A DNA stretch of 64,000 nucleotides from Zhengitettix transpicula. Taxonomy: Eukaryota > Arthropoda > Insecta > Orthoptera > Tetrigidae. The notes under the pieces are model-generated. The model did not search any database. It was not told where the DNA came from and was given only the letters and a program-made list of their open reading frames with translations. The DNA lies in the NCBI GenBank assembly GCA_037074705.1, contig CM073596.1, forward strand, positions 52,108,001 through 52,172,000, given 5' to 3'. A program made the position numbers and the translations under genes. Positions 36,078 to 48,234 of the stretch are shown here, in pieces. Positions within the stretch are counted from its first letter, which is position 1; the number at the start of each line of letters is the position of its first letter.

Positions 36078-36386
36078 TTATTTTGGCGGGGAAGTAAATG
36101 GCGCAGGCATTAGAATTATTTTTATAACATTAGTTGCTTTTGCAAGGTGATTGACGATTATCAACTGATCAAGAGATGTGGCGCTTATGGTGGTGGTGGG
36201 TAATTGGAAAGTTGTACGTTTCGGTATTTTTGTTGTAAGTTTATTTGAATTTAGGTTTCCGTCCAAGGCTTCTAAGATGGTGGAAGATGAATAGGACTTT
36301 TGTGATATTTTGTTATCAGTTTGTCCTGTATAACAAACATTACAGTATTTACAGGAATATTTGTATATGACATTACGTTTATCCAA
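36078..36386 (-). pseudogene. GIY-YIG endonuclease fragment, Penelope-like element type
   Basis: The minus-strand frame opens at TTG and reads DKRNVIYKYSCKYCNVCYTG, then QTDNKISQ, near its start (about 36386-36300). NVIYKY.C..CN..Y.GQT is the GIY-YIG core, with the paired Y-x-Y and Y-x-G and two cysteines, as found at the C-terminus of Penelope-like elements. In those elements the nuclease nicks target DNA and the preceding reverse transcriptase copies the RNA. Here the downstream helix and its catalytic Glu are not recognisable, and no reverse transcriptase was found upstream (36390-36700), so it is a short dead remnant. A different GIY-YIG source cannot be excluded. Confidence 0.5.
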
Positions 36387-36694
36387 ATATTATTAATGTA
36401 TGTAGTTCTTTTGTAATAGGTGATAATTATGTGATTGATTCATTTATGTATCATATCAGTATTGTACCTTTCAAATAATTCAATTAACTTAAAATATAGA
36501 TTTTTGAATGGAAGAATGATTTTTTTAAAAATAAACAGGAGACGCTGATAAAACTGACATTAATATGTTTCTAATCCAAGATTTATTTTAGCCAGAGAGA
36601 GATTGTACGTTAGATAAATATTATTGTAAGCAGTACGATTATACATAGATTATATAATGGTATAGACCTGAAATTCAAATGGTGAAGGGTGTAA
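36387..36694. other. AT-rich stretch without recognised feature
   Basis: No reverse transcriptase or other domain was read here on either strand. Confidence 0.5.
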
Positions 36695-37093
36695 TTAATT
36701 CACATGAAATGTAGATGACCGTACTAGCCTAATATTATGGTTGGATAAGCTCATCTTGGAATGATTTCTCGTCACGTTTAACGAGAGCTGAACGAGACTG
36801 TGTGCGTAACCGGTCAGGCTCGCAATTCGTGCGTGCCACTTGCGAAATTGACGTAGGGCAAAACGCAGCTCGGCTTCTCCTCGCTTTCTCACGGTGCTTC
36901 GCTCTACTTGCAAGGTAGTGAGGTCCACTCTCGCTTCCATCTCGGGGAGGCGATACAACCGGGCATAAACCAGCCAGTCCGGCCCTGCGAACCAAACAGA
37001 ATTCGCGGAGAAAGTCACGCTCGGCTCTGCCGTTGCCTGGCAACGGCGGCGGAAAAATCGCGGCCCATCTACAGGATCATACAGCAGCGGCAC
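36695..37093 (-). CDS. 132-codon open frame in a CpG-rich block (doubtful)
   Basis: Opens at GTG, so no ATG start supports it. The part from about 37090 to 36780 is GC-rich and the deduced residues are arginine-rich with tryptophans. A possible splice acceptor (TTTGGTTCGCAG) lies near 36980-36992 on the minus strand. No family was recognised. Overlapping frames on both strands (102 codons at 36735-37043 minus, 104 at 37033-37347 plus) make a compositional origin likely. If real, it would be an internal exon read leftwards. Confidence 0.15.
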   Translation of the reverse strand: MPLLYDPVDGPRFFRRRCQATAEPSVTFSANSVWFAGPDWLVYARLYRLPEMEARVDLTTLQVERSTVRKRGEAELRFALRQFRKWHARIASLTGYAHSLVQLSLNVTRNHSKMSLSNHNIRLVRSSTFHVN

Positions 37094-37140
37094 GCGGTGA
37101 CGGAAACACGAAACAAAACACAGACGAGCTCACGGATTAC
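36760..37140. promoter_or_regulatory. CpG-rich promoter-like block with an RFX X-box
   Basis: The most GC- and CpG-rich block of the central window, surrounded by AT-rich DNA. At 37032-37044 it contains GTTGCCTGGCAAC, a perfect palindromic X-box of the RFX type (RYYNYY, 1-base spacer, RRNRAC), extended to the 17-base palindrome CCGTTGCCTGGCAACGG. RFX factors switch on ciliary genes in animals. The motif is seen; the promoter function is inferred. Confidence 0.4.
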
Positions 37141-37347
37141 GATTTAAAATTTGTGATCACCTCTCTGAATGCAAGTTGGTTTTTCAAGCTTATCACCCCT
37201 GTATTCTTTCCACGTGTGAACGATTTAAATAAATCTTCCTTATTGTTTGCAAAAATTCTCTCCCTAATTTCTCAACCCTATCTCGCCTTGAAATTGACTA
37301 GATCTCCGCATTACAAATTTTTCTGTGGCCCTCTGAAATTTTTATAG

Positions 37348-40300
37348 GCCCTCTATGCGGTGTTTTCCTTTAACAGATACCAGCAATTATTTTATATCAC
37401 TAATATTAAATCAATAACCGCCTCAAAGGCTTTAATGCACAGAATGACTTCCCTATACAATCAATTACCACCTCAAATAGATTTATTCCAGTTAAATTTC
37501 CTATAAACCATTTCTTATCCATTCAATGAGAAATTAGAAAGGATATATATTTATCAAATTATATAAAATAAGGTTATGAAATCTAATAAATAATCTGACA
37601 AAAAATTGTATTAATATTGTATTGAATAAGCGTACTATGTAGCAATGGCTCATTTTTACTGTATATGAATATGTAAAAAGTGTGCATGGTAACTAGATAA
37701 TTAGACATAAGTCTCTGAAGTACCTTCAAATAAATAAAAGGATCTCACAAAATCTCGCCGCCACACCGGAGGACGAGACGAACACAACCCTTTTATATTC
37801 TTGTTACGACACAGTATTTATTTGTTCTTCCCACTTCTAAATTCTAGCTCAAAATGATTCATAAATTTTATAAACTGTTTCCTTGAGGTATTTTCTCCCT
37901 GATCGTATATTTTACCCGATATTTAATGTTATTTTCCGCAATTTATCTTCGTTTTATCTGCCTCAGCCCAGCTATTTAGGGCAACTAAGTAATTCGCATT
38001 TAAAATACTCATTTCCAATTTTTTGAAAAATCCATTCCTTACTTCAGAATATTTGATCATTTTCGCTTTTATTTACTGAAATCAATAAATAATTTTTCTC
38101 CGTAGATTTTAATACATAATTTAAAACGAAGCAAACACAATTTATTGAACGATTGACCGAAAAATTTGGAAAACTACTGAAAATCTGGCGTTTATATCGC
38201 GGATTTTATAGCCAAAGGATTCCTGAATGACTATTTAAAGTAACAAAATTTAAAATAAAATAATTAATAATCTGGTTTCAAACTATATTAAATTGTGAAT
38301 TTATACATTTTTTTACGAAATTGGCAACACTTGTACGGACTTTAATTTATTCTCCTGCACTGTCTATTTTTCTGTAAATAAAAATGTTTTTTAAAACAAA
38401 TCAATGACCAAGTGATATAAAGAAGGTCTAAGGTGTACTTGTCACTGGAGAAAACGTCATGACGTCAGAGTACAACTATTTTATTTTTAAGCTACTTCAT
38501 TAACTTATAGAATAATATTTTCATTCCTAACACAATAAAATAAAATAAATAAATATCTACGAAAAATAATGGTGTTCATACAAATAGTTGGACTTTTACT
38601 ATTAAATATATTGTATTGTTTCTTTGTCGGTGTCATTCATGTTGGAGAATATTTTTTCGTGAAGCATTTAAGTGTAAAAGAATTTCTCAGACCTCCAATA
38701 AGTCGTTTAATTCCTTAAATAAAACTCGTTATAATTCATTTTTATTAGTCTTCATCTCCCGGCCAAAAATCCCTAACTGAGAAAAATTGAGACATGCAGG
38801 ATATTGTACTATAGTTTGTATTTACGCCTGTTTGCATTTAATTAACTAAAATAACTCCACGCTTCCAAATTAAACCAACCCAGGTTGATTATAATTAAAA
38901 TTTTAATTTATTTAATTAGTTGATTATAACCCTATTATTGTTAAATTGGGTGGTGGGGGTAATATAACTTTGTGACGTACCGTTTAACCGTTTTTTGTTG
39001 ATTGAAACACTAAAATAAATATTTGTTGTATATTTTTATTAGTTTCAACTACGTAGTTTAATCCATTTAACTATAATTATCGTGAACGCTTTACGGACTG
39101 TTTGCTTTTCTCGTTTTTAAATTTTAATTACAACGAGAGATGTTTTTTTAAAAAAAACATTTTGCTTGTTTCATCTTTCTTACGATATATTTAATTAACC
39201 TTTTCAATAACATTCGGAAACTGTTGATGTGTTTTTGTAGTTCTATTTAAATATTAGCAAAAGCGGAAACAATATGTTGACGTATATTTTCCAACGTATT
39301 ATCCATTAAGATAATTGAAAACAAAATGGAGTTCTAGGATTTATAACCGCGGTGAAATTTAACCTTATAAAATCCTCACGTTCCACAACTACGATTTTCT
39401 GAATTTAAAAAAGCCATAGAATCTTATTTATACTAGTCTAAGTATATTTTAGTATTGTCTTTGACGTTTAATCGAACGGGGTTAATTAAAAGATACGCCC
39501 TAATCCCAAGGATATTGATAAAATATAGCAATTTGTCAGTTTCATCCGATTATTTAATATATTTTTTATTAATTAATTTAACAGATCACTAAGGTTGGGG
39601 AAAAAATTAAATTTAAAAGTAAGCAAAATAATTTTGTTGAAATGAAACTACAATTTTGTAAAATAATTAAATGAACTAATAGAAGCGTCTGTAAGTTCGA
39701 AAGTACGAATAAAATAAATAAATAATTCATAAAATCAGAATAATTTGAATTTTATCTCAAATAAATTAAATAGTTCCCTCCCTCATAAAATACAACTTTG
39801 GAAAATAATAATATTTATAAAAAATGTTTGGAATCTTCCAATACACTGTTACTCCGGTTTCAAACCGAATTGGACTTCCACAACGTCATGTAAAGTGTTT
39901 CATACCTTTAATTTAGATCTCCTTTTTATTTTTTATTAAAACATACCTAATGAAGTTTCTCAAGTCTTTTTTTAAAAAACCAAAACTTTAATATTAACTG
40001 ACATTATCATACTATACTTCATTTATTAATTCCATAAAATGAATAATATATTTTTAATTATAATTTTAAAACAAACTACAAGGTTTCGTCCTATAATAAG
40101 GACTCATATATGTAATTATAATTTAGTTTTAAAATTTAAAGATATAATTTAGGTTTAAACCATTTGTTGTCATTTCCTTTTACATAATAATTTTATTTAT
40201 TTTACTTAATTTTTTCGGACCAAAATAGTCTTTTATATATTTTTTTAATTTAGAAGGGAAACACGTTTCTTTACCAAAATTGAAATTTGAACCGAACGGA

Positions 40301-40740
40301 GGATTTATTATTATTTTAACACAATTTTTGATACATGTTTAAGTTGCTATTTCACATAAAAATCGAAATTGAGTTTTTATACTGTTGTATCTACTCTTGT
40401 GCTACTTTATGATAATTTCCGGGGTCCTGTAAAATTGTTCTAAAAATTGTATTATATTATGTAAATAATTTAACGCTTTTCCATGTAATATCTACAATAT
40501 TTATTTGAGAATGTGTGTATTTTATATTTACTACAAAACCCATGGAGAAATTTCAACTTTACTCACAATCTTCGGATAAACACTGTGAGGGCTAAGTCGG
40601 GTATCAATTAGGTATCTTTATGGATCGCCGAGACTCACAGTGATACTCTAGACTTCAATTATAGTCCAATTTTAGCGCACCAAGGGAGGGTAAAATGAAT
40701 TAAAAAATAAAATCTACATCCCTTACAATATCTTTGTTTC
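37348..40740. other. Long AT-rich stretch without recognised feature
   Basis: TGACGTCA at 38460-38467. A 64-codon frame at 39745-39939 has no domain. No repeat family members were detected. Confidence 0.5.
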
Positions 40741-42937
40741 CACTACGTTCAAGGCTTTGTCGAATTATAGGTTTCAGTCTTCCGCATATATACAGTATTA
40801 TATGTACATATATATATTGGTTTTGAGGGACGCAGATCCGCGTACTTGGTACTAGTGAGATATTTAGCGTCGTTTATTGAGGGACGAATGGTGAGAGGCC
40901 GACAGCAGCTGGTGAATGGCGAGCCGAGAAGCTTTGGCGGCCGAGGTAATATTATTGATGACCCAGAGCGGTTGGAAGGAACGCACCTGTTAACTTCGCC
41001 TCGAGGCAAATCAAGACACGTGACCTTCCAATCTGGTTCCTTCTGAGCCGGATTTCTCCTCCGAGAGACACGTTGTTCCCTTCTTTATAAATAACAGCAT
41101 TAATCCCCCCCCCCGTACCCCTCCTATAAAAATCTCCCCGTCCTTCTCAAATGTCAATATTATCGTATAATGGTCGGAGACGAAGAATCAGAATTACAAT
41201 TTGTGACGTCACGATGGCGTCGTTTGTTCCCGGAGGCTCTAATTTACAACGTGGCTGGTATTTTTATTCGTTTTGAACAGTGAAGACTGGTAATCCTTGA
41301 AAAGGCGGGAAAAAATGAACAGGATGATCACGTGCACACGTTAAGTCGTTAAGTATAGATTTAATATATAATTTTCTCCCCTGTTATTACATTTTATTTA
41401 TAGTTGCCATAAAAGAAGCAACGGATCAAGGATGATGTCCCTATAATTAACCTGTAAATAAATTATAATATCAAAGTGTATTTACAATTGATTTTAAATA
41501 ATTGTGTAAATATATTTTAATTTTATTCCAACAATATCCTCCTAAAAATCAAGTTCCTTTCCGAATTCAACCAAAGTTTTGACAAAGAAGTTTGTCCTTT
41601 CCCCTTTTGAGCTACAGACCATTTTTAATATATTTTAGATAAATTCATTATTCTCATTTTAAACGGACCTATGTAGAAATATTTAATTCACATTCTCACC
41701 CTTTACCAGCTTTACGTAGCTTTAAAATGAGAACGAGTAATGACAAGTGGATATTCAAAACTTAAAAAAAATCTAAATTATACATAAAAACCTTTATTTG
41801 TATAAAATTATACCTATAATTTGTTATCAAGCAGTTTAATTAGTGCAATAGTAATTCAAAATTATTTAATTTTCATTTTCAACGTCAGAAAATGGAGATA
41901 TTTCTTGGGGTGGGGGAAAAGTAATATATCTGAAAAAAAAAGAGAATAGGATTTCCAAAGTGACGCCTCGGTGTTTACTCTGACACGTGAAGACAGGGGA
42001 TGTAATCTCAAGGGGGAAAAATTACGCCACATAAAGCAGAGATTAAAAACAGCTTCAGGCCAAAAAAAAAAAAAAAAGGAGAAGAGGGTGATCGTTAACG
42101 ATAGATATGGCCGTTGTGAAACTTGTATAGTTTGCTCTAGTGAAGCGAAGCACGACTTTCTCATGAAAGTTAATGGGCCTATTGAATACTAAGGAGCCAG
42201 GAACACGCGGGGGTTTTTCTTCACACCAACCAGACGGTAGCCATCAAGGATACTCACGGTAGCCTCGCCGACGATCGATGCATTATATCATCATTCCTTA
42301 AATCCACCCGGCTCGATATATTTTGCTCTCGGAGCAAAATCCTTCCGCGGATCATTGAACAGCCGCGGTCCAGCGTCTCGTCCGCTTATAATAACCGTAA
42401 TAAACAAGGCTCGGGGAAGAATACGAGAAGAGCTGGTGGACCAGATCGCCACGGAAATCCCCCACCGCTTCCAAGAAAAATTATTCATCCGTTATTCAGG
42501 AGAAAAATTCCGTTGCTATGGAGGACATCTCGTGCTTGACTGTGCGGAAAAATTCCAACCTTCCGATGGAGGTTGGTCACAAACTTTTAATTTTGAATTA
42601 GACACTTGCTGAAATTTTTTTGTTAAAAGTGCGTAATTTTTTACTGATAGACCAGCGTTGAAAGAATAATAGATAAAATAAAAAATCAGTCATTATAATG
42701 TCTACAAATAAATAATAATCCAATTAATTAACAGTTAGAATAACAGAAAAATCAAAGGGTTAGGAAACTCAATTAAAATAGGATCAGGATGGGAGGGAAA
42801 AATCCCGACTGGACCCAGACATGTTCGAAACTTCTCCACTCATTTATATAGCCCGTGTAAGAATTTTATATAGTTAATTTTGTAGATGAGTCTGTTTTCA
42901 TGATCAATACAATGGAACTAGAATTTTTCTGGCGGTG
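40741..42937. other. Mixed stretch, GC-richer at 40830-41280 and 42190-42560
   Basis: TGACGTCA at 41204-41211 and a C-run at 41105-41114. A perfect 9-bp stem ATTTTGCTC/GAGCAAAAT with loop TCG lies at 42320-42340. The 85-codon plus frame at 42355-42612 and the 65-codon minus frame overlapping it show no domain. The compositional blocks could be conserved regulatory DNA. Confidence 0.35.
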
Positions 42938-43302
42938 GAAATCCATTTAGAAGACCCAGAGGAAGACCATTAATGACTTTTGTTTGCTTGATCTGATACC
43001 CTGGAATTCACCCTGGAATAGATCCTTCTCATAAATCTCCTTTCGAAAATCAACAGTCTTCAGTCCTTCATAACCCAGGTTTCCGATGCATACGTTACTA
43101 TTGGTCTGATGATTGCTTCATATAACCTTAACTTGACATTTTTTGATAAGAGCCTACTTCTAAATAAAAGTATGCCCTATTTCCAGCTGCTATACGTTAT
43201 CTTATTTCTTCTTCAATAGTGTGAGTTCCATTTATATGATCCCCTGCGCTATATACAACGATAGAAATCCACTTGAAAGACCCAGGGGAGTCCATTAAAG
43301 AC
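42938..43302 (+). repeat. Direct repeats of about 40 bp flanking a LINE fossil
   Basis: 42938-42977 (starting GAAATCCATTTAGAAGACCC) and 43264-43302 (starting GAAATCCACTTGAAAGACCC) are about 80% identical direct repeats separated by 286 bp. On the plus strand they encode NPFRRPRGRP and NPLERPRG, which resembles the basic R-R-x-R-G-R-P segment found near the end of many LINE proteins, yet the reverse transcriptase between them runs on the minus strand. Confidence 0.6.
43000..43260 (-). pseudogene. LINE reverse transcriptase C-terminal fossil
   Basis: Read on the minus strand, three frames in turn give IEEEIR..RIAAGNRAYFYL (about 43220-43165), KLRLYEAIIRPIVTYASETW (about 43135-43075) and LIFERRFMRRIY (about 43050-43015). 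This is the conserved tail of the polymerase in many LINEs: E-I..RI..GN..Y..L, then TKL.LY..LIRP...Y..E.W, then L..FERK.LR.IYG. Stops and frame changes interrupt it, so it is non-functional. The endonuclease and palm domains are absent. Its neighbours are the 40-bp direct repeats. The LINE assignment is firm; the clade (RTE-like or CR1-like) is open. Confidence 0.7.
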
Positions 43303-44814
43303 GTGTCTCTTCTTAATGTAGTCTTAAACCCCTTATTTTTTTTAAGGAATCCCACTTGAAATGGATAATTTTTACTCTACTGAAGAACACTCCCTTTTCC
43401 CCTTAAAAAGTGGTAAAAATCACGGTGATATTAAGAGAGAATCCCAGGCCGAGAAAATGGACGCTGAAAATCGGCGCAAACTCTCCGGTTATGGCAAATA
43501 AATGTAAAAAAAAAAATATTTAAATATCCTAATAGACCAATGGATTTCATTTTAGAATCATGCACATTTCGTGAAGGTTTATTTTGAACGTGTGGATTGC
43601 AACGCCGGTTACACGGGTCAGGCTAGACGATAGCTTCAAATCCACGAAATGATTTATATTTGCAGGCCGACTCGTTGTTTTTCGGTCGTCCCGAGCACGA
43701 CTAAATTAATGACAAGTCGCCGAATGTTTGAAGTCAGGTGCTTTCTCATCGACTTGTGTACTCTCCGGAGGGAAATTGATGGATGCACACCTGGCTGCTG
43801 TTTGTGCAACTAAATCGACATTTAATACCAATTAATGTCAAGCTTATGCTGCAGTCATTAGTTATTGTCCTACCTCTGTATCCTGTACCCTCTGTCCACC
43901 ACCCCCTTTTTTTCTTTCATAATCATCGATTGTAATTCTGACTGTAATAAAGGGGTGTGAGAGTAGTTTAAGGAACTGCTCGTTTATTCGTAAAAATAAT
44001 GGGAGTTAATTGAATTTTTTCATTATGACGTACGTCCTTAGAACCTCACCAGTGCTTCGGTAGGGCGTTCCATAAAAAATTAAAGAAAAATAATTTTAAA
44101 AAGTCGAAGAATGTGAAGTAAGTTTCCGCCTACAGAAGGCAACTAAAAATTACAAATAACATACAGTTCGTTCATATATAAATAATTATTTGATTGAACA
44201 AACGAAAAAAAAAAAGTTCCATCAAATCTTGCTGTAGCCGATTCAACTGTAAATTCGTTTTTTTCCCGGCGGTCCTGTGTTGTTTTTCTGAGGCTTTACA
44301 CGACACTTGTCACGTTGCTGATGTCGGACGGATGTTGGATGTGGAAGAATCCCCGGGATTAGCACGCGACCGACCCGCTTTTATCATTTCCGTTTAACAG
44401 CACCTGTGATCTGTTCGCGTCGGTGAAGCAATAAGAACGAACGCCGGGGCTGTAAAAACTGTGAAGCACACAGTCGATGGTATTTTTATGGCGGCTGTAG
44501 AAGGGTTTAGAGGGGTGGGGGAGATGATTGGGTCTTTTAAAGCCCCCCCCCCCCCACCGACCCTCTTCAAATCCTCTCCTTTAAGTTACCACGTTCCCGT
44601 CATAAAGTGGAACCGGTGCTATAGAACAGTCATTAACAAACAGATCGTTAAAATTAAAGCGTTCCTCTCGAATACAACGTTCATATTAAAAAAAGGTCTG
44701 GCCAATAATACCTTTTCTCCCATTCTTACTGCAGTATGTTTTTTTTTATTGTCAGAGTTGATTTTTCTCTCTCCTATATGAATTTAGAGTAAGTTTTTAT
44801 TTTCCCCTTTTATT
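43303..44814. other. Mixed stretch, GC-richer at 43560-43870 and 44270-44560
   Basis: A 13-base C-run at 44543-44555. The frames at 44194-44397 (67 codons) and 44461-44781 (106 codons) show no domain. No RNA gene was recognised. Confidence 0.4.
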
Positions 44815-45018
44815 ATGCAGGTTTTCCTAGGGTTTTCCCTGCATTTCTTTAGGCGAATGCCGGGTAGGATCCTTAAACTATAGCCCGGGGGCCCTAGTAA
44901 CACTTGGCTACCTTCCTCCACCCTTCCGCATCCCCCCTTTCAAATCCCTTCCTATGCTATTAAAGGGGAGTTGCCCAAAGTGGATTACCCTCATCTAGCC
45001 TGTTGCCTTAAAAAAAAG
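44815..45018 (+). mobile_element. F1 retroposon copy G, 5'-truncated
   Basis: Starts inside the family at ATGCAGGTTTTCCTAGGG and ends CATCTAGCCTGTTGCCTT with an A-run at 45010-45017. It lies directly upstream of copy H, separated by about 13 bases that belong to the tandem-array sequence. No convincing target-site duplication was identified. Confidence 0.85.
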
Positions 45019-45031
45019 ATAAATTTCTACT

Positions 45032-45552
45032 GAGGGATTTTCTCTCGCAGGCAGAACCTTTTAGGAGAGATACGAAGGGGCTACCTTTGGGTATGCCTTT
45101 TCCTCTCCGGTTTTGAACTAAGGTTCCCACAAGCCGAGGCACCTCGGCCTGTTCTGAGAGGTGTATGTTCCGGGGTCGCAGACCTTGGGCATACGGTAAA
45201 AGTTGTTCGCTATTCCCATTGGAATAGTCGGCCAGCTGCCTCCTAAACTGGTCGAGGCACGGAGAAGGGAATGCTGCGTCCCCACAGCAAACTCCTCTCC
45301 CGCTATCGGAAGGGCGTGGGACAAGTACCCATTGCCCGACCTACCTGATGCATGTTTTTCTAGGGATTTCCCTGAATTTTTTTAGGCGAATGCCAGGTAG
45401 GATCCTTAAAATATAGCCCGGGGGCCCTAGTAAACGTTGGCTACCTTCCTCTACCCTTCCGCATCCCCCCTTTCAAATCCCTTCCTATGCTATTAAAGGG
45501 GAGTTGCCCAAAGTGGATCACCCTCATGTAGCCTGTTGCCCTAAAAAAAAAA
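45032..45552 (+). mobile_element. F1 retroposon copy H, near full length, inserted in a tandem array
   Basis: Runs from GAGGGATTTTCTCTCGCAGG to GTAGCCTGTTGCCCT and an A-run. TTCTACT is duplicated at 45025-45031 and 45553-45559. That 7-mer belongs to the array unit on its right, so H landed within the array. At about 521 bp it has one 5' unit where copy A has two. The 68-codon antisense frame is open at 45118-45324. Confidence 0.85.
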
Positions 45553-45930
45553 TTCTACTATTTTTCTTATCAATCTTAAGCTCTCTCTTTTCTGCGTCAC
45601 ATTCACTCACCATTGTTAATGTTTACTCATTATATTATTTCTGGTATACTTCTAATATTTTTCTTATCACTCTTAACTTTTCTCTTTGCAGTGTCATATT
45701 CGTTTACCGTTGTTAATATTTATTTTTCCTTGCTTTTGGTAAATTACTACTATTTGTCCTGTCAGTCTCCACTTTTCTGTTCATCACATCACATTTGTTT
45801 ACACTTGTTAATTATTCTTCTTCCATTTTTAGTGAATTTCTACTATTTTACTTGTCAGTCTTAACTTTTCGATTCGCTGTGTCGCATTCGTTTATCCTTG
45901 TTAGCCTTTTCATTCTTTTTTTAATTATTG
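45553..45930 (+). repeat. Tandem array, period 92-97 bp, about four units
   Basis: Anchors resembling TTCTACTATTTTTCTTATC recur at 45553, 45650, 45746 and 45838. Each is followed by a CTTAACTTTTC-like block, a CGTTTACC-like block and TTGTTAATATT-like sequence. Units are strongly diverged. The 83-codon frame across it follows the repeat and is not called as a gene. Confidence 0.75.
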
Positions 45931-45951
45931 CTACTTTTTAAAATTGTTTTT

Positions 45952-46186
45952 AGAGTTGCAGGCTACATGACGGTAATCCACGTGGTGGAAACTCCCCTTT
46001 AATAGGATCCGAAGGGGTTTAAAAGGGGTATGCGGAAGGGTAGACGAAGGTAGAGTCTACGGGCTGTAGTTTAAGGATCCTACCCAGCATTCGCTGAAAA
46101 TTGATGCAGGACAAACCCTAGAAATCCTGCATTAGGTAAGTGGGGCTCTAGGTACTGATTACACGCCCTTCCGATAGCGTGAGATA
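45952..46186 (-). mobile_element. F1 retroposon copy I, diverged and truncated
   Basis: After T-runs it reads AGAGTTGCAGGCTACATGAC, then AAGGATCCTACCCAGC and CGCCCTTCCGATAGCG. It has more substitutions than A to H and a deletion before the GGCTGTAGTTTAAGG block, so it is probably older. TAAAAT occurs near both borders, too short to count as proof of a target-site duplication. Confidence 0.75.
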
Positions 46187-48234
46187 AAATAATTTAATTT
46201 TTTTTCTCTTTTTTGAAAAGAAAACAATCCACCAACGTGTCGAAGTTGGAGTAGTTTAAGCGTTGTTGCCGAGTTTCCTTTCTATCTTTTTTATTTGATT
46301 TTTTTTTTCGCACCACGACGACGCCGTGCGTGACATTTCTCCGCGATGTTTTCCGTATTTTGTGGTTTTTATCTGTGGTCATCAGTTCTCTTTGTGCCTC
46401 GGCGATGGTGGAGGATATACGAAATAAAAAGAGAGAGAAGGGAGTCGTAGAGAGAGAAGAGATAGGCGCGTGTGATACTGCGGGCATTCACCAGCTCCCG
46501 TATTTGCATAATTCCCCACTATCTGTAGCTTATTGAATCGCCCTTCACTCACTGGCTCGTTATCATGGCCAGATGCACAATTTATGGCTCGGCTTCGTGC
46601 TACGTCATGCGTTTAACTGTTATTTTATGTTAAAAAGACTCCGCGGGATACATACAGACTGAAGGGGGGGGGGGAATTATCCCCACCCCAACTTCGCTAA
46701 AGGTTGCAAAAACACCCTCATTAACCCTACAAACACAAACTATTGATAACAATGAATATATAATTTTGTTTCCCAGTTGTGGTACCAAAATATTTCGTTC
46801 CAATGAAACCATAAATTAACGATAAATTACACTTTAAACCAAATTTGGAAGTTGTACGACTGAAGATCCAGGAAACATCTCTATGAATTTAAGATTATTT
46901 TAGCATCTATGATATATAGTAAACGTCAATATGAGTTTGTTGTAGAAAAATGAGGTTCAGGAAAATGTGTCGGGATTTTGTACTAGACCCCTTTATACTT
47001 TTCATATAGTCTCATTTTTATCATTGTTATTTATTCCTTTTAACTTAGATTAAGTTTCAATTCTTTTCCACGTCATGGGGGAGGATCTCTAGGAGATATG
47101 TTCTATTGGTCTTTTTCTTGGAGTATTGTTGTTAAATAGTATTTTTTCCCCTCCGTGTGGGGTGTTATTTCAGCCTTCACCGTGCGTTTTCTGATTTCAC
47201 ATCCCTAAAGAGAAATACTCGCTTTTACTTTACGACGCAAGAATTTCCGTTCTTCCGTCCGCGGATCCCGAAAAGGAAAAAAAAAAAAACCGGTATCGCG
47301 GCAATTGAAACGAAACTGCTGATGACGACCGCATAAATCTCTGGCGTCATTTCCGGACGTATCCGGAGAGTGGCACTTCTTTTTCGGAGCCGAGGCACGT
47401 CCGAGAGAGAGGAGAATAAATCCCGAGCCCCTGGGAGCGATCTTTCAGCACTAAAGTTACCTTCCATGCGAGGGCGGCCCCGTGGAAAATGATTCAAGCA
47501 GCGCCTTTTAGGTTAATTACTTGGCGTTGCTGAGTGACGACAGCGGGAAGGTTCGTCTCATTGCCAACACAACAGCACAGCGAGGCCTCGTTACGTCGCG
47601 GACTCGGCTCGGGGAACTGCGAAAATGTGGGCGGAGTAATTGTCATCTACGTCTTTATGCGATCCATACACGTCAACATGTCAAAGAGCTGTGTATTTCG
47701 CAACATATAACCCAGGGGAGACAATCACAATTAACTTACACGATGACGTCACTTACGGCTTCATCTCAGTATCCCAAGCGAACATTTTTGTATTAAATCA
47801 GAATTTTTCCACGGAGTAATAAATATATAACGGGAATTCGTTAAAAAAAAAATTTAATTTTAAGTATCATGGGAATTTTTGAGTGTTAGACGATTTTATT
47901 TTTCCTTCTCTCCACATGTCCGAAGTATTCTACTGTAGCCTGATAATAATTTTTTCTCTGATACCAGTCATATAGATTTACTAATTTATTTTACTATTTA
48001 GGTCTATACGGCACACTCGTAAGTATTTTTCTTCACTCGCGTCTCGGGCGGATGTGTGGCTATTTCCGTTCAGACGGTGTAGTAACCCTGTGGTTTTAGA
48101 GGTGCCGCTCTATGGATCACGTGGGCTGATTTGGACCTTATAGAAAATGGTTGTTCAATTGAGAGGGTCTGTTTCTCTCAGTCTCTGGAGGAACTTTTGT
48201 TTAATAAGTCTTGCTACTGCCGTCTTTGGGGTTG
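46187..48234. other. Mixed stretch with a GC-rich block at 47200-47760
   Basis: 47200-47760 is CpG-rich with TGACGTCA at 47744-47751. The 90- and 91-codon frames on opposite strands have no known domain. The 97-codon minus frame at 46194-46487 is lysine-rich and compositional. G-run at 46664-46674. No gene was recognised. Confidence 0.4.

Noticed and set aside
45613..45864. 83-codon hydrophobic frame as a membrane protein
   Set aside because: It follows the units of the tandem array of about 95 bp, and its hydrophobicity comes from T-rich repeat sequence.
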